From assembly GCA_910577995.1 (NCBI GenBank), contig CAJTND010000023.1:1-14269 (forward strand): a stretch of DNA of 14,269 nucleotides, given 5' to 3'. The stretch's first letter is position 1. Every line of letters starts with the position of its first letter. Shown here one piece after another: positions 1 to 8,496 of the stretch. A model generated the notes under the pieces. The model made no database searches and was not told the origin of the DNA. It saw only the letters and a program-made list of their open reading frames with translations. The DNA comes from an uncultured Christensenella sp. Its GTDB lineage: Bacteria > Bacillota > Clostridia > Christensenellales > Pumilibacteraceae. A program made the position numbers and the translations under genes.

Positions 1-2518
1 CGGGCTCGCCCTCGTCCTCTATCACTTCCTGGTGCGGAGCGGTGGCGACGCAAACGACCTGTCCCTGGTTCTTGACGCGCATCATTCTCACGCCCTGCGT
101 GTCGCGGCTTATCTTGGATATCTCTTTGACGAGCATCCTTATTATAGTGCCGTTGTCGGAAATGACCATGACGTCGTCCTCGGGATCGACGAGCTTCATA
201 TTGACGAGCCTGCCCGTCTTTTCGTTGAACGTGCCTGCCTTGATGCCCTTGCCTGCGCGCGATTGAAGTCGGAACTCCTCGATGTCGACGCGTTTTCCGA
301 AACCGTTGCGGCTTACGGTGAGCACGTCGCATTCGGGACGGACTATCGCCATATCGACGACGTTATCGTCGGAAGCGAGCTTCATTGCGCGCACGCCCTG
401 GGTATCCCTGCCCATGAGCCTGACGTTCTCCTCGGAGAAGCGTATGCACTTGCCGGTCTGCGACGCGATGAGTATCTCATCGATGCCTCCGGTATGCTGA
501 ACGGAAATAAGCTCGTCATCGTCCATGAGCTTTATCGCGACCTTGCCGACCTTGCGTATGAGCTTGAACTCGGTGAGCGCCGTCTTTTTTATCATGCCGC
601 GCTTGGTCGCCATTACGAGGTTGCCCTTGTACTCGTCGTCCTTGATCGGAATGACCGCGCTTACCTTTTCCCCGTCGCCGAGCTGGAGCAGGTTGACGAT
701 CGCCCTGCCGCGCGCGGTGCGTTCCGCCTCGGGTATCTCGTAAGCCTTGGCGGCGTACACTCTGCCGTAATTGGTGAAGTACAACAGCGTGTCGTGCGTG
801 TTGGTCACGAACATGTTTTCGACGAAGTCCTCTTCCTTCGGACGGTGCGCCGTGATGCCCTTGCCACCGCGATGCTGAGCCTTATATTCGGTCGTCGGCA
901 AACGCTTGATGTAGCCGTAGTGCGTCATGGAAATGACGACGTCCTCTTTCTCTATGAGGTCGGCTATGTCTATCTCGTCGTAGTCTATGACAAGCTCGCT
1001 GCGGCGCGGGTTGTCGTACTGCTCCTTTATCTCTTGGAGTTCCGCCTTGACTATATCGCTGACGCGCTTGGGACTCGCGAGTATGCTCTTGAAATCCGCT
1101 ATCTTCTCGTTGAGCGCGGTCAACTCGTTCTGCAACGCGTCTATCTCGAGGCTCGTCAAGCGGCGCAGCTTCATTTCGAGTATCGCGTTCGCCTGCTTGT
1201 CGGAGAGGTAGAACTCCGCCATGAGCTTTTCCGCCGCCTCGACGTTGTCGCGGCTCTGCTTGATGATCTTGATGACCTTGTCGATGTTCGCCTGCGCCTT
1301 GACAAGCCCCTCGACTATGTGCGCGCGCTCCTGCGCGGCGGCGAGGTCGTGGCGCGTGCGCCTGACGATTATTTCGAGCTGATGCTTGAGATACAGCTCC
1401 AGCATCTCTTTGAGGTTGAGGATCTTCGGTTCGCCGTCGGCGAGCGCGAGGAAGGTTATTCCCGTCGAGACCTGCAGGTTGGTGTGCTTGTAGAGAGTGT
1501 TGAGAACGACCTGCGCCTGCGCGTCGCGCTTGACTTCTATTACGATGCGCATGCCCGAACGGTCGGATTCTTCCTTGATGTCGGCGATGCCATCGATGCG
1601 CTTATCCTTGACGAGGTCGGCTATCTGGATTATCAGTTTTTCTTTGTTGACCTGGTACGGCAGCTCGGTAACGACTATGCGCTGTCGCATAAGGTCGCTG
1701 CCCTCGCGGACGGGATATTCCTCTATCTCCGCTTTGGCGCGGATAACGACGCCGCCCTTGCCCGTTTTGTACGCGCGCTTGATGTTCGCCCTGCCCATGA
1801 TAAGACCGCCCGTCGGATAGTCGGGCGCGGGCACGTGCTTCATCAGGTCTTCTATCGTTATCTCGGGATCGTCGATGAGCGCGTCGATGGCGTTGATTAC
1901 CTCGCCGAGGTTGTGCGGCGGGATATTGGTCGCCATACCGACGGCTATACCGTCCGAGCCGTTGACGAGCAGGTTGGGGAAGCGCGACGGCAGGACCGTC
2001 GGCTCTTGCAGCGAGTCGTCGAAGTTGTTGGTCCAGTCGACCGTTTCTTTGTCGATATCGCGGAGCAGCTCGTCGGATATCTTGGTCAGGCGCGCCTCGG
2101 TATACCTCTGCGCCGCGGGCGGATCGCCGTCGATCGAGCCGAAGTTACCGTGACCGTCGACGAGCGGCATGCGCATGGAGAAGTCCTGCGCAAGACGGAC
2201 GAGCGCGTCGTACACCGCCGAGTCGCCGTGCGGGTGGAACTTACCGAGCACGTCGCCGACTATACGCGCGCTCTTGCGGTACGGCTTGTCCGACCACAGA
2301 CCGAGCTCGCCCATAGCGTATATTATACGGCGGTGGACCGGTTTAAGACCGTCGCGAACGTCCGGTATCGCGCGCGAAACGTTGACCGCCATCGCGTACG
2401 AAATAAAGCATTTCTTCATTTCGTCGACGACGGGCGTCGAAAGTATCTTGGTATTGTCTACGTAATTCTTGGGCGTGCTGTCGTCGCCCTTATTGGAACG
2501 TACTCCTCTCTTAGCCAT
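1..2518 (-). CDS. gyrA: DNA gyrase subunit A (C-terminus cut by window edge)
   Basis: GyrA is the DNA breakage-reunion subunit of the A2B2 gyrase that introduces negative supercoils. The minus frame starting at ATG 2518 gives MAKRGVRSNKGDDS and stays open to the window edge (839 codons), so little of the usual 800-850 residues is missing. The quinolone-pocket segment HPHGDSAVYDALVRLAQDF is present with Ser100 and Asp104 (E. coli Ser83 and Asp87), the residues usual in sensitive enzymes. The active-site tyrosine is Tyr139 in AAQRYTEARL; Gln precedes Arg-Tyr where Met is common. The GyrA box, QHRGGKG at residues 548-554, identifies gyrase rather than topoisomerase IV; the beta-pinwheel C-terminal domain follows it. 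The start is supported by AAGGAG about 8 bases upstream. Only 11 bases separate it from the gyrB stop, so the two are probably co-transcribed. A very long open frame on the opposite strand is a codon-bias shadow. Confidence 0.98.
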   Translation of the reverse strand, partial: MAKRGVRSNKGDDSTPKNYVDNTKILSTPVVDEMKKCFISYAMAVNVSRAIPDVRDGLKPVHRRIIYAMGELGLWSDKPYRKSARIVGDVLGKFHPHGDSAVYDALVRLAQDFSMRMPLVDGHGNFGSIDGDPPAAQRYTEARLTKISDELLRDIDKETVDWTNNFDDSLQEPTVLPSRFPNLLVNGSDGIAVGMATNIPPHNLGEVINAIDALIDDPEITIEDLMKHVPAPDYPTGGLIMGRANIKRAYKTGKGGVVIRAKAEIEEYPVREGSDLMRQRIVVTELPYQVNKEKLIIQIADLVKDKRIDGIADIKEESDRSGMRIVIEVKRDAQAQVVLNTLYKHTNLQVSTGITFLALADGEPKILNLKEMLELYLKHQLEIIVRRTRHDLAAAQERAHIVEGLVKAQANIDKVIKIIKQSRDNVEAAEKLMAEFYLSDKQANAILEMKLRRLTSLEIDALQNELTALNEKIADFKSILASPKRVSDIVKAELQEIKEQYDNPRRSELVIDYDEIDIADLIEKEDVVISMTHYGYIKRLPTTEYKAQHRGGKGITAHRPKEEDFVENMFVTNTHDTLLYFTNYGRVYAAKAYEIPEAERTARGRAIVNLLQLGDGEKVSAVIPIKDDEYKGNLVMATKRGMIKKTALTEFKLIRKVGKVAIKLMDDDELISVQHTGGIDEILIASQTGKCIRFSEENVRLMGRDTQGVRAMKLASDDNVVDMAIVRPECDVLTVSRNGFGKRVDIEEFRLQSRAGKGIKAGTFNEKTGRLVNMKLVDPEDDVMVISDNGTIIRMLVKEISKISRDTQGVRMMRVKNQGQVVCVATAPHQEVIEDEGEP

Positions 2519-2529
2519 GATCTCTCTCC

Positions 2530-4443
2530 TTAAATATCAAGCTCGGCGACGAGCTTGGCGTTCTGCTCGATGAACTGCCGTCTGAGTTCGGGCATATCGC
2601 CCATCAAAACGCTGAATATCTCATCCGCCTCGAAAGCGTCTTCCATCGTTATCTGTTTGAGCGTGCGGTGTTCGGGGCTCATGGTCGTGAACCAAAGCTG
2701 TTCCGCGTCCATCTCTCCGAGACCTTTGTAGCGTTGCGTATCGCAGCCCTTGCGGCCGAGGCGGTCGAGCGCGTCCTCGCGCTCCTTCTCGTCGTAGCAG
2801 TATTCTTCCTTCTTGCCCTTGCTGACCTTGTACAGCGGCGGCAGCGCGGCGTAAACATGCCCGCGCTCGATGAGCGGCCGCATAAAGCGGAAGAAGAAGG
2901 TCAAAAGCAGTATGCGTATATGACTTCCGTCTACGTCGGCATCGGTCATACATATTATCTTGTCGTAGCGCAGCTTGCTCTCGTCGAACTCGTCGCCTAT
3001 GCCGCAGCCGAACGCGGTTATCATCGCCTTGATCTCCGCATTTTCGAGAACGTGGTTGAGCCGAGCCTTCTCGACGTTGAGTATCTTGCCGCGGAGCGGA
3101 AGTATCGCCTGGAACCGCCGATCCCTGCCCTGTTTCGCAGTGCCGCCCGCGCTGTCGCCCTCGACTATGAAGATCTCGCAGTGCGCCGGGTCGCGGTTGG
3201 TGCAGTCGGCGAGCTTGCCGGGCAGCGACGCCGTCTCGAAAACGCCCTTGCGCCGCGTCAGTTCGCGCGCGTTTCGCGCCGCGTCGCGTGCGCGCTGCGC
3301 GGTTATCGTCTTCATGACGAGTTCCTTCGCCTCTTTGGGATTCTCTTCCAAATACGTGCCGAAGGTGTCGGAAACGGCTTTCTCGACCTGCAAACGCATG
3401 CCGGAGTTGCCGAGCTTGGTCTTGGTCTGACCCTCGAACTGCGGCTCGGTCAGTTTGACGGAAACGACCGCCGTCAAGCCCTCGCGTACGTCCTCGCCGG
3501 CGAGCTTGTCGTCCTCTTTTATAAGGTTTTGCTTGTGCGCGTAGTCGTTGATGACTTTGGTAAGCGCGTTCTTGAATCCGACGAGGTGCGTGCCGCCCTC
3601 CTCGGTGTTGATGTTGTTGGCGTAGGAATAGATAAGCTCGCTGTACCCGTCGTTATACTGTATGGCGTACTCGACCTCGCTGTCCTTGAATGTCTTTTCG
3701 CCGTAGATGACCTCGGGGAACATCGTTTCTTTATTGCGGTTGAGGTACTCGACAAAGTCCTTTATGCCGCCGTCGAAACGGAACGTATCGCGGTTCTCTC
3801 TGCCCTTGCGGTTGTCGACGAGTTCTATTTCGAGTCCCTTGTTGAGGTACGCGACCTCGCGGAGACGCGTGCGAACGGTGTCGTAGGAGAAGTCTATCGT
3901 CTCGAATATCTCGTTGTCGGGGAAGAACGTTATCTTCGTGCCCGTCTTGTCCGTCTTGCCGACCTCGGCGAGCGGCTTCATCGGCACACCGCGATTGTAG
4001 CGCTGACGGTATATCTTGCCGTTTTTATAGACCTCTACGTCCAGCCATTCGGAAAGCGCGTTGACGCACGACATACCGACGCCGTGCAGACCGCCCGACA
4101 CCTTGTATCCGCCGCCGCCGAACTTACCGCCCGCGTGAAGCTTGGTCAAAACGACCTCGACCGTCGACACCTTTTCTTTGGGGTGTATCTCGACGGGTAT
4201 ACCGCGCCCGTTATCCGTGACGGCTACCGCGCCGTCGCGCGTGATCTCGACGAGTATCTTGTCGCAGTACCCCGCGAGCGATTCGTCGACGGAGTTGTCG
4301 ACAATCTCCGTTATGAGGTGATGCAGACCGTGTTCGTCGGTCGAACCGATGTACATGCCCGGACGCTTGCGAACGGGCTCGAGCCCCTCCAATACCTGAA
4401 TGGAACTCGAACTGTAACTGCCGTTATCTGTCTTTCTCGCCAT
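2530..4443 (-). CDS. gyrB: DNA gyrase subunit B
   Basis: GyrB is the ATPase subunit of DNA gyrase; ATP-driven dimerisation of its N-terminal GHKL domain captures the DNA segment that is passed through the GyrA gate. The product is 637 residues, a normal length for the Gram-positive form. GHKL motifs are clear: EIVDNSVDE (residues 46-54), DNGRGIP (77-83) and GGLHGVG (117-123). The transducer domain is followed by the TOPRIM metal site: EGDSAGG (428-434), PLRGKILNVEKA (449-460) and DADVDGSH (501-508). The C-terminal QRYKGLGEMDAEQLW (570-584) is the GyrA-contacting signature. The ATG at 4443 has GAGGAG six bases upstream and lies about 50 bases below a good promoter. gyrA follows 11 bases after the stop. 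Upstream on the same strand is a bile salt hydrolase gene rather than the usual dnaN-recF. Confidence 0.98.
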   Translation of the reverse strand: MARKTDNGSYSSSSIQVLEGLEPVRKRPGMYIGSTDEHGLHHLITEIVDNSVDESLAGYCDKILVEITRDGAVAVTDNGRGIPVEIHPKEKVSTVEVVLTKLHAGGKFGGGGYKVSGGLHGVGMSCVNALSEWLDVEVYKNGKIYRQRYNRGVPMKPLAEVGKTDKTGTKITFFPDNEIFETIDFSYDTVRTRLREVAYLNKGLEIELVDNRKGRENRDTFRFDGGIKDFVEYLNRNKETMFPEVIYGEKTFKDSEVEYAIQYNDGYSELIYSYANNINTEEGGTHLVGFKNALTKVINDYAHKQNLIKEDDKLAGEDVREGLTAVVSVKLTEPQFEGQTKTKLGNSGMRLQVEKAVSDTFGTYLEENPKEAKELVMKTITAQRARDAARNARELTRRKGVFETASLPGKLADCTNRDPAHCEIFIVEGDSAGGTAKQGRDRRFQAILPLRGKILNVEKARLNHVLENAEIKAMITAFGCGIGDEFDESKLRYDKIICMTDADVDGSHIRILLLTFFFRFMRPLIERGHVYAALPPLYKVSKGKKEEYCYDEKEREDALDRLGRKGCDTQRYKGLGEMDAEQLWFTTMSPEHRTLKQITMEDAFEADEIFSVLMGDMPELRRQFIEQNAKLVAELDI

Positions 4444-4493
4444 AAAACGCTCCTCGTAGCACGCGAAAATGATTTCGCCGTTTCTTACTTCGG

Positions 4494-4521
4494 ATTATAG
4501 CACAAAATCCGCCTTTTTCAA
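4494..4521 (-). promoter_or_regulatory. gyrBA promoter
   Basis: On the minus strand, a -35 element TTGAAA (4521-4516), a 16-base spacer and a perfect -10 TATAAT (4499-4494) stand in front of gyrB. The predicted transcript starts near 4487, giving a leader of about 45 bases. The sequence just upstream of the -35 contains A and T tracts, which could act as an UP element. Gyrase promoters are often supercoiling-sensitive; the 16-base spacer is compatible with that but does not show it. Confidence 0.8.
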
Positions 4522-4715
4522 AGCGTTTTGAGCGCGATTTTTCGCGATTTGAAAAACTTTTTAACCGCCGCACGCCGTGTAACGGCTTGCAACCGCTCTA
4601 AATGCCACGCAACGCCGAAAACACTGCCGCATGCCCCCTGAGCCAAAACGCGCGCTCGGCGCGATTTTCGGCAAAACCCGTTTTTCGGCGCGTGTATCCA
4701 CCGACCGCGCCGCCG
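4522..4715. other. Non-coding gap between bile salt hydrolase and gyrB
   Basis: This stretch (part of a 314-base gene-free interval) has no convincing gene on either strand; the short open frames crossing it have no plausible start site. It contains a near-direct repeat of AATCGCG (around 4538-4553) and several short CGGCGCG / CGCGC inverted elements around 4660-4692. CCGCGCCG at 4705-4712 could pair with CGGCGCGG at 4736-4743 and so compete with the terminator stem next to it. I cannot assign a function. Confidence 0.4.
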
Positions 4716-4719
4716 AAAC

Positions 4720-4744
4720 AAAAAGCCGCGTCATACGGCGCGGC
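4720..4744 (-). terminator. Rho-independent terminator after the bile salt hydrolase gene
   Basis: Read on the minus strand, GCCGCG (4744-4739) and CGCGGC (4730-4725) form a perfect 6-bp GC stem around an 8-base loop, followed at once by TTTTT (4724-4720). It begins 13 bases after the hydrolase stop codon, so it separates that gene from the gyrBA promoter. Confidence 0.75.
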
Positions 4745-4757
4745 GGTTTATCCGATG

Positions 4758-5735
4758 TCAGTTTTGAAAATCGATATCTTCGGTGAGAACGGGCAGGTAC
4801 CTCGCGAGCGTTTTGCCGTCGAGATCCTCCCTGTGCATATCCACCGCGTGGATGCGCGGATTGTCGTAGGTCGTATAGTAATATATGCCGCGCGTCGCGT
4901 TGATGCAACAGGAATACACGGTGATTTCGTACTTGCCGTTTTCGACTACGCAGCAGCCGCGCGGCTGGAACACCGAGCCGAGGATATGGAAGAACTGCGC
5001 GACGCTCTCGCTCTCGCTGCTGCCGCACTTGGAGTTGTTGCGGACGAACGCCGCGCGCACGAACCGCGACCGCGACGACAGGTCGCCGGGCAGTCCGATG
5101 CCGCCCATGCCGCGGCAGTACACGTCAAGCTCGAGCTTGTTGCTGAAAGTATTTTTCGGCGTTGTCGTAGACAGCCCGATATAGTTATTGAGCGCAAACG
5201 ATTGGATATCGAACGGCGGATTGTTTGTCATGACGCCCGCGGCATTGTCGTACACTTTGATACCGCTCTCCACCGATTCGACGACGATACAATCGTTGCC
5301 GTCGGCGAGCATCCAGTGCAGCTCGGCAACGGGCAGATCGCCGAACTTGACCCCGACGAGATTTATATTGCCGATGAGAGCGCGCGCTTCCTCGACGGTG
5401 GCGCACTGCGCGAGCACCCACTGTATAAACTCGTAGACCGCGATATTGTCCTTGCCGACGCCGGGCAGATATTCTTTATACTTGGCGTTGCCGACGAAAT
5501 TAAGACCCGCCATACCGAGCCCGCGCTCGTTGACTGCTTCGTAATACAGCGGATAACCGTCCGAAACGTGCGCCGTTCCTATCATGGCGAAGTGGTCGTT
5601 TATGACGCCGATATTCCTGAAATTGAGCGGATACCTCCGCGGCGTGACCACTATCTCCTCGCCGTAGGAACAGTCGTTGTCCAGCGTCCTGCCGAAATAG
5701 TGATCGCGGGTCTTAAACGTTGCAGCCGTGCACAT
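4758..5735 (-). CDS. Choloylglycine hydrolase family protein, probable bile salt hydrolase
   Basis: A member of the N-terminal nucleophile hydrolases that cleaves the amide bond of glycine- or taurine-conjugated bile salts in the cytoplasm. The protein of 325 residues begins MCTAATF: after Met removal, Cys2 is the catalytic nucleophile. The other expected active-site residues are all visible: Arg16 and Asp19 in YFGRTLDND, Asn79 in GMAGLNF, Asn171 in MTNNPPFD and Arg224 in SSRSRFVR. Asn79 favours bile salt hydrolase over penicillin V acylase, which tends to have Tyr there. The start at 5735 is chosen because it places Cys at position 2 and has GGAGG eight bases upstream; the in-frame ATG ten codons earlier (5765) would bury the nucleophile. 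There is no signal peptide. It is apparently a single-gene unit with its own terminator, between a broken ABC-F gene and gyrB. It suggests life in a gut containing bile. Confidence 0.92.
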   Translation of the reverse strand: MCTAATFKTRDHYFGRTLDNDCSYGEEIVVTPRRYPLNFRNIGVINDHFAMIGTAHVSDGYPLYYEAVNERGLGMAGLNFVGNAKYKEYLPGVGKDNIAVYEFIQWVLAQCATVEEARALIGNINLVGVKFGDLPVAELHWMLADGNDCIVVESVESGIKVYDNAAGVMTNNPPFDIQSFALNNYIGLSTTTPKNTFSNKLELDVYCRGMGGIGLPGDLSSRSRFVRAAFVRNNSKCGSSESESVAQFFHILGSVFQPRGCCVVENGKYEITVYSCCINATRGIYYYTTYDNPRIHAVDMHREDLDGKTLARYLPVLTEDIDFQN

Positions 5736-5748
5736 ACATGATACCTCC

Positions 5749-5763
5749 GCATATAATATATGC
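5749..5763. repeat. Perfect 15-base palindrome just upstream of the bile salt hydrolase ribosome binding site
   Basis: GCATATA-A-TATATGC is a perfect inverted repeat around one central base. It ends one base before the GGAGG of the hydrolase gene. It contains TATATT/TATTAT-like -10 sequences, but a start from them would fall inside the ribosome binding site, so it is more likely an operator or a short leader hairpin than the -10 itself. No clear -35/-10 pair was found for this gene in the 74-base gap. Confidence 0.5.
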
Positions 5764-5809
5764 AATTCGACGAAAAATCGTCATGTCCGACAGCCGCGCC
5801 GCGCGCGCT

Positions 5810-6712
5810 TTACAGCCGCACGACCCGTGTCGCCACGCGCTCGCGGAACGCTTTGTCATGCTCGACGAATATCATCGTCGGGCAGAACTCGCACAAAAGC
5901 CGCTCTATCTGCAACCGCGAATAAATATCTATATAATTGAGCGGCTCGTCCCATATATAAAGATGCGCGCTCGTGCAAAGGCTCGCCGCAAGACAGACCT
6001 TTTTCCGCTGTCCCTGCGAAAGCTCGGACAAGTCGTTGTCGAACTCGCTCCGCTCGAAGCCCATCTTGCGCAGAACGGTCTTGAACAGGCTCTCGTCGAG
6101 CTTTCGGTCGCGCGCGAACTCCGTCAGTCCGCCGCCGAGCCCCTCTGTGCTCTGCGGCACGAACGATACGATCGCGCCCGACGCCACCGCGACAGCGCCC
6201 GTATGCTCGATATCCGCACCGGCTATCAGCTTTAACAGACTGCTCTTGCCGCAGCCGTTCCTGCCGTCGAGAGCGACGCGCTCGCCGCGCTTTACCTCCA
6301 GCTTGACTCCGGAAAGCACCTCGCGCCCGCCGTAGAACAGCGACGCGCCGTCGACCGCGACTATGCGTTCCGAACGGTGCGGCAGCGGAAACATCTTTAA
6401 GTCCTCGTTGCGTTCGACGTTGTGCAAAAGCTTGGACTTCTCCTCGACTGCGCGCTCGCGCCTAAGCTCCGCGGACTTGGCGCGTTTCATCAGCTTGGCG
6501 GCTTTGTGCCCGACATAACCTTTGTCCTGTTTAAGACCCGAGCTCGCCTTGCCGTACTTGGACGCCTCCGTCTTGTCCGACCAATCGGAAGTGCGCCGCG
6601 CCGCTTCCGTCAGCCGCGCTATGTCCTTTTTCAGCCGCTCGTTGCGCGCCGCCTCGAACGCCCGATCGCGCTCGAAGTTCTCTAAATACGAAGAGAAGTC
6701 ACCGCTCTGTAT
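5810..6712 (-). pseudogene. ABC-F ATPase remnant, Lsa/Vga-like, lacking the first ATPase domain
   Basis: ABC-F proteins of this type bind the ribosome and displace antibiotics such as lincosamides, pleuromutilins and streptogramin A. They normally have about 500 residues and two ATPase domains joined by a linker. Here the homologous frame starts at IQSGDFSSYLENF (6712), directly after an in-frame TAG (6715-6713), and runs 300 codons. The linker is intact (RRTSDWSDK, then GYVGHKAAKLMKRAKS), as is the second ATPase domain: Walker A GRNGCGKSS, signature LSQGQRKKV, Walker B LYIWDEPLNYID and switch histidine in FVEHDKAF. The first ATPase domain is missing. The first ATG (6490) lies inside the linker and has no ribosome binding site, and a terminator hairpin sits just upstream at 6734-6766. 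I read it as a decayed gene. A 226-residue half-protein made from 6490 cannot be excluded. The Lsa/Vga comparison is from memory of the family. Confidence 0.85.
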
Positions 6713-6733
6713 CTATTTCTCACATAAATACAC

Positions 6734-6768
6734 AAAACGGGCACGACATACCGCCGCACCCGTTTTTT
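6734..6768. terminator. Bidirectional Rho-independent terminator
   Basis: AAAACGGG (6734-6741) pairs perfectly with CCCGTTTT (6759-6766) around a 17-base loop. On the plus strand it is followed by more T (TTTTTTATAT); on the minus strand the stem ends in TTTTGTGTATTTATG. For minus-strand genes it ends the DUF3784-type transcript about 30 bases after its stop. It also isolates the truncated ABC-F frame from upstream transcription. Confidence 0.75.
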
Positions 6769-6797
6769 ATATCCCGATCCACCTCGAAACTATCTTA

Positions 6798-7133
6798 CTA
6801 CTTCTTCTTGAACCTGTCGCCCGTATTGCAATACACGACAGCAAAAACGATAACGCCGACGGTAACGATCGCAAAAGCGACGGGCAGCTGCCACAATCCG
6901 AACATCGGACCTACTGCAATACACGGAAACAACAGACCTATCGGCAGCATTACCGCCCCGATAAACCTGCAAAGCGCCGCTCGGTCGTATTTCTCCTTTT
7001 CCTCGGCGGGTAAAGTGTTGAATCCCGCTATCATGCCCGCGCCGCGCCCCGAAAGCAACACCGCCGATATCACAACGACGACCGCGCCGATACTGCACGT
7101 TATCACCAGTGCAACGATATCCTCAATAGCCAT
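6798..7133 (-). CDS. Small membrane protein, DUF3784-like
   Basis: The 111-residue protein has three predicted membrane segments: residues about 5-27 (VALVITCSIGAVVVVISAVLL), about 58-74 and about 79-101. Between the first two lies a charged cytosolic segment with GFNTLPAEEKEKYDRAALCRF. That Gly-(Tyr/Phe)-Asn-Thr...Glu-Glu-Lys-x-Lys-Tyr-Asp...Leu-Cys-(Lys/Arg)-Phe pattern is what I recall as typical of the DUF3784 family, common in Clostridia and without known function. The C-terminus is basic (RFKKK). The ATG at 7133 has AAGGAGG about nine bases upstream. It appears to be transcribed alone: RtcB ends 104 bases upstream and a terminator follows. No clear promoter was identified. The family name is less certain than the gene. 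Confidence 0.75.
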   Translation of the reverse strand: MAIEDIVALVITCSIGAVVVVISAVLLSGRGAGMIAGFNTLPAEEKEKYDRAALCRFIGAVMLPIGLLFPCIAVGPMFGLWQLPVAFAIVTVGVIVFAVVYCNTGDRFKKK

Positions 7134-7237
7134 ATCCCCTCTCCTCCTTGCGTATACTCAGCCTATGACGTTCCCATATTTGAATTACAGGATGTCGAAA
7201 GATTCGTGTAGCGCAATAAATTTTTCAATATATCTCT

Positions 7238-8470
7238 TCACGATCTTTTTGACTTTTTCCCGAACGATACTTCTTCGCTCGCCTTGAAGTTGTAGATGGG
7301 CAGTATGCGCTTTACTATATCCACCGTCGGCTCGACGTTGCCCACGATGTCGTCAAGCGTTTTGTACGCCATAGGACTTTCGTCCAACGTGTTTGCGTTT
7401 ATCGATGTGGAATAAATGCCCGACATCTCTTTTCGGAACTCATCCATCATAAGCGTTGCCCGCGCTTTGCCGCGGCTCAATATCCTGCCCGCGCCGTGCG
7501 GTGCGCTCTGATTCCAATCGTCGTTCCCTTTGCCTATACAGATAAGCGAGCCGTCGCGCATATTTATAGGAATAAGCAGTTTCTCGCCTTTTTGCGCCGA
7601 CACCGCGCCTTTGCGCAGTATCATATTGTCGGTATCTATATAGTTGTGTATCGTGGTGAATTGTTCCGCGACCGTCAGCCCCAAGCCGCGCACGATCTCG
7701 TCCACCATTGCTTGCCTATTCAGTACAGCAAAGCGTTGCGTTATCTTCATATCGTGGATATAATCGTCGAACAGTTCGCCTTCTACATACGCCATATCTT
7801 GCGGTACTTCCGCCGACTTTTGTTTGGCGGCACGGATCGTCGATTCTATTTCCTGTGCGCGACCTTCCGCTTTGAGCTTATTTATTATTTCTTGCAGTTG
7901 CGATTGCGAGTTTCCGCACAATCTGCGATAGCCTTCGTTTTGGTAGTATTCAGCTATCTCTTTCCCCAAATGCCGACTTCCAGAATGTACGACGATATAA
8001 ATATTCCCGTCGTCGTCTTTGTCCGCCTCTATAAAATGGTTGCCGCCGCCGAGCGTACCGAGACTGACATACGCCAAAGCTATATCTACTTTGTTCGCGC
8101 ACCGCAATTCCGACAGGTCGATTTGTTTGGTGTATTCGTGATGCGTACTGCGATAGTTGAACCCCGACGGGATCTTCGTGTATATCAATTTATCGAGCGC
8201 GGCAAGGTCTATATCTTTTTCTTTAATCTGCACAAGCTCCATGCCGCACCCTATGTCCACGCCGACCATATTCGGCACTATCTTGTCCGTTATCGTCATT
8301 GTCGTGCCTATCGTACAGCCCGCGCCTGCGTGTACGTCGGGCATTACGCGGATTTTGGACTGCTCGAATACAGGCGCATCGCACATCGCTTGTATCTGCG
8401 CGATCGCTCCGTCGTCCACCACGTCGGTATATATTTTCGCTTCGTTATATTTGCCCTTAATTATCTTCAT
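7238..8470 (-). CDS. rtcB: RtcB-type RNA ligase
   Basis: RtcB joins RNA ends bearing a 2',3'-cyclic phosphate or 3'-phosphate to a 5'-hydroxyl, using GTP and Mn2+. In bacteria it serves RNA repair after nuclease damage. The 410-residue length matches E. coli RtcB (about 408). Visible metal and active-site residues are Asp72 and Cys75 in GVDIGCGM, Asn144 and His145 in GGGNHFIE, His162 in VHSGSRHLG, His276 in TIHNYI, and the histidine that receives GMP, His325, in SAPHGAGR. MPDVHAGAGCTIG (43-55) is also typical. The gene stands alone, with no rtcA, archease or rtcR regulator in the window. A good promoter (8497-8525) would give a leader of only about 20 bases. The ribosome binding site is weak: AGG seven bases from the start, or GGGAG about 13 bases away. 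Constitutive low-level expression seems likely. Confidence 0.95.
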   Translation of the reverse strand: MKIIKGKYNEAKIYTDVVDDGAIAQIQAMCDAPVFEQSKIRVMPDVHAGAGCTIGTTMTITDKIVPNMVGVDIGCGMELVQIKEKDIDLAALDKLIYTKIPSGFNYRSTHHEYTKQIDLSELRCANKVDIALAYVSLGTLGGGNHFIEADKDDDGNIYIVVHSGSRHLGKEIAEYYQNEGYRRLCGNSQSQLQEIINKLKAEGRAQEIESTIRAAKQKSAEVPQDMAYVEGELFDDYIHDMKITQRFAVLNRQAMVDEIVRGLGLTVAEQFTTIHNYIDTDNMILRKGAVSAQKGEKLLIPINMRDGSLICIGKGNDDWNQSAPHGAGRILSRGKARATLMMDEFRKEMSGIYSTSINANTLDESPMAYKTLDDIVGNVEPTVDIVKRILPIYNFKASEEVSFGKKSKRS

Positions 8471-8496
8471 ACCGAAACCTATGCTCCCTTTACCCC

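Noticed and set aside
32..2533. 833-residue open frame on the plus strand opposite gyrA
   Set aside because: It is an exact antisense shadow of gyrA. The composition (rich in Val, Arg, Asp, Tyr, Leu) is that of reverse-complemented codons, and there is no ribosome binding site or recognisable domain.
2668..4500. 610-residue plus-strand open frame opposite gyrB
   Set aside because: Antisense shadow of gyrB, whose GHKL and TOPRIM motifs are complete on the minus strand.
4561..5028. Open frames across the gap between the bile salt hydrolase and gyrB
   Set aside because: They run into the hydrolase gene in another frame, have no ribosome binding site, and show arginine-rich shadow composition.
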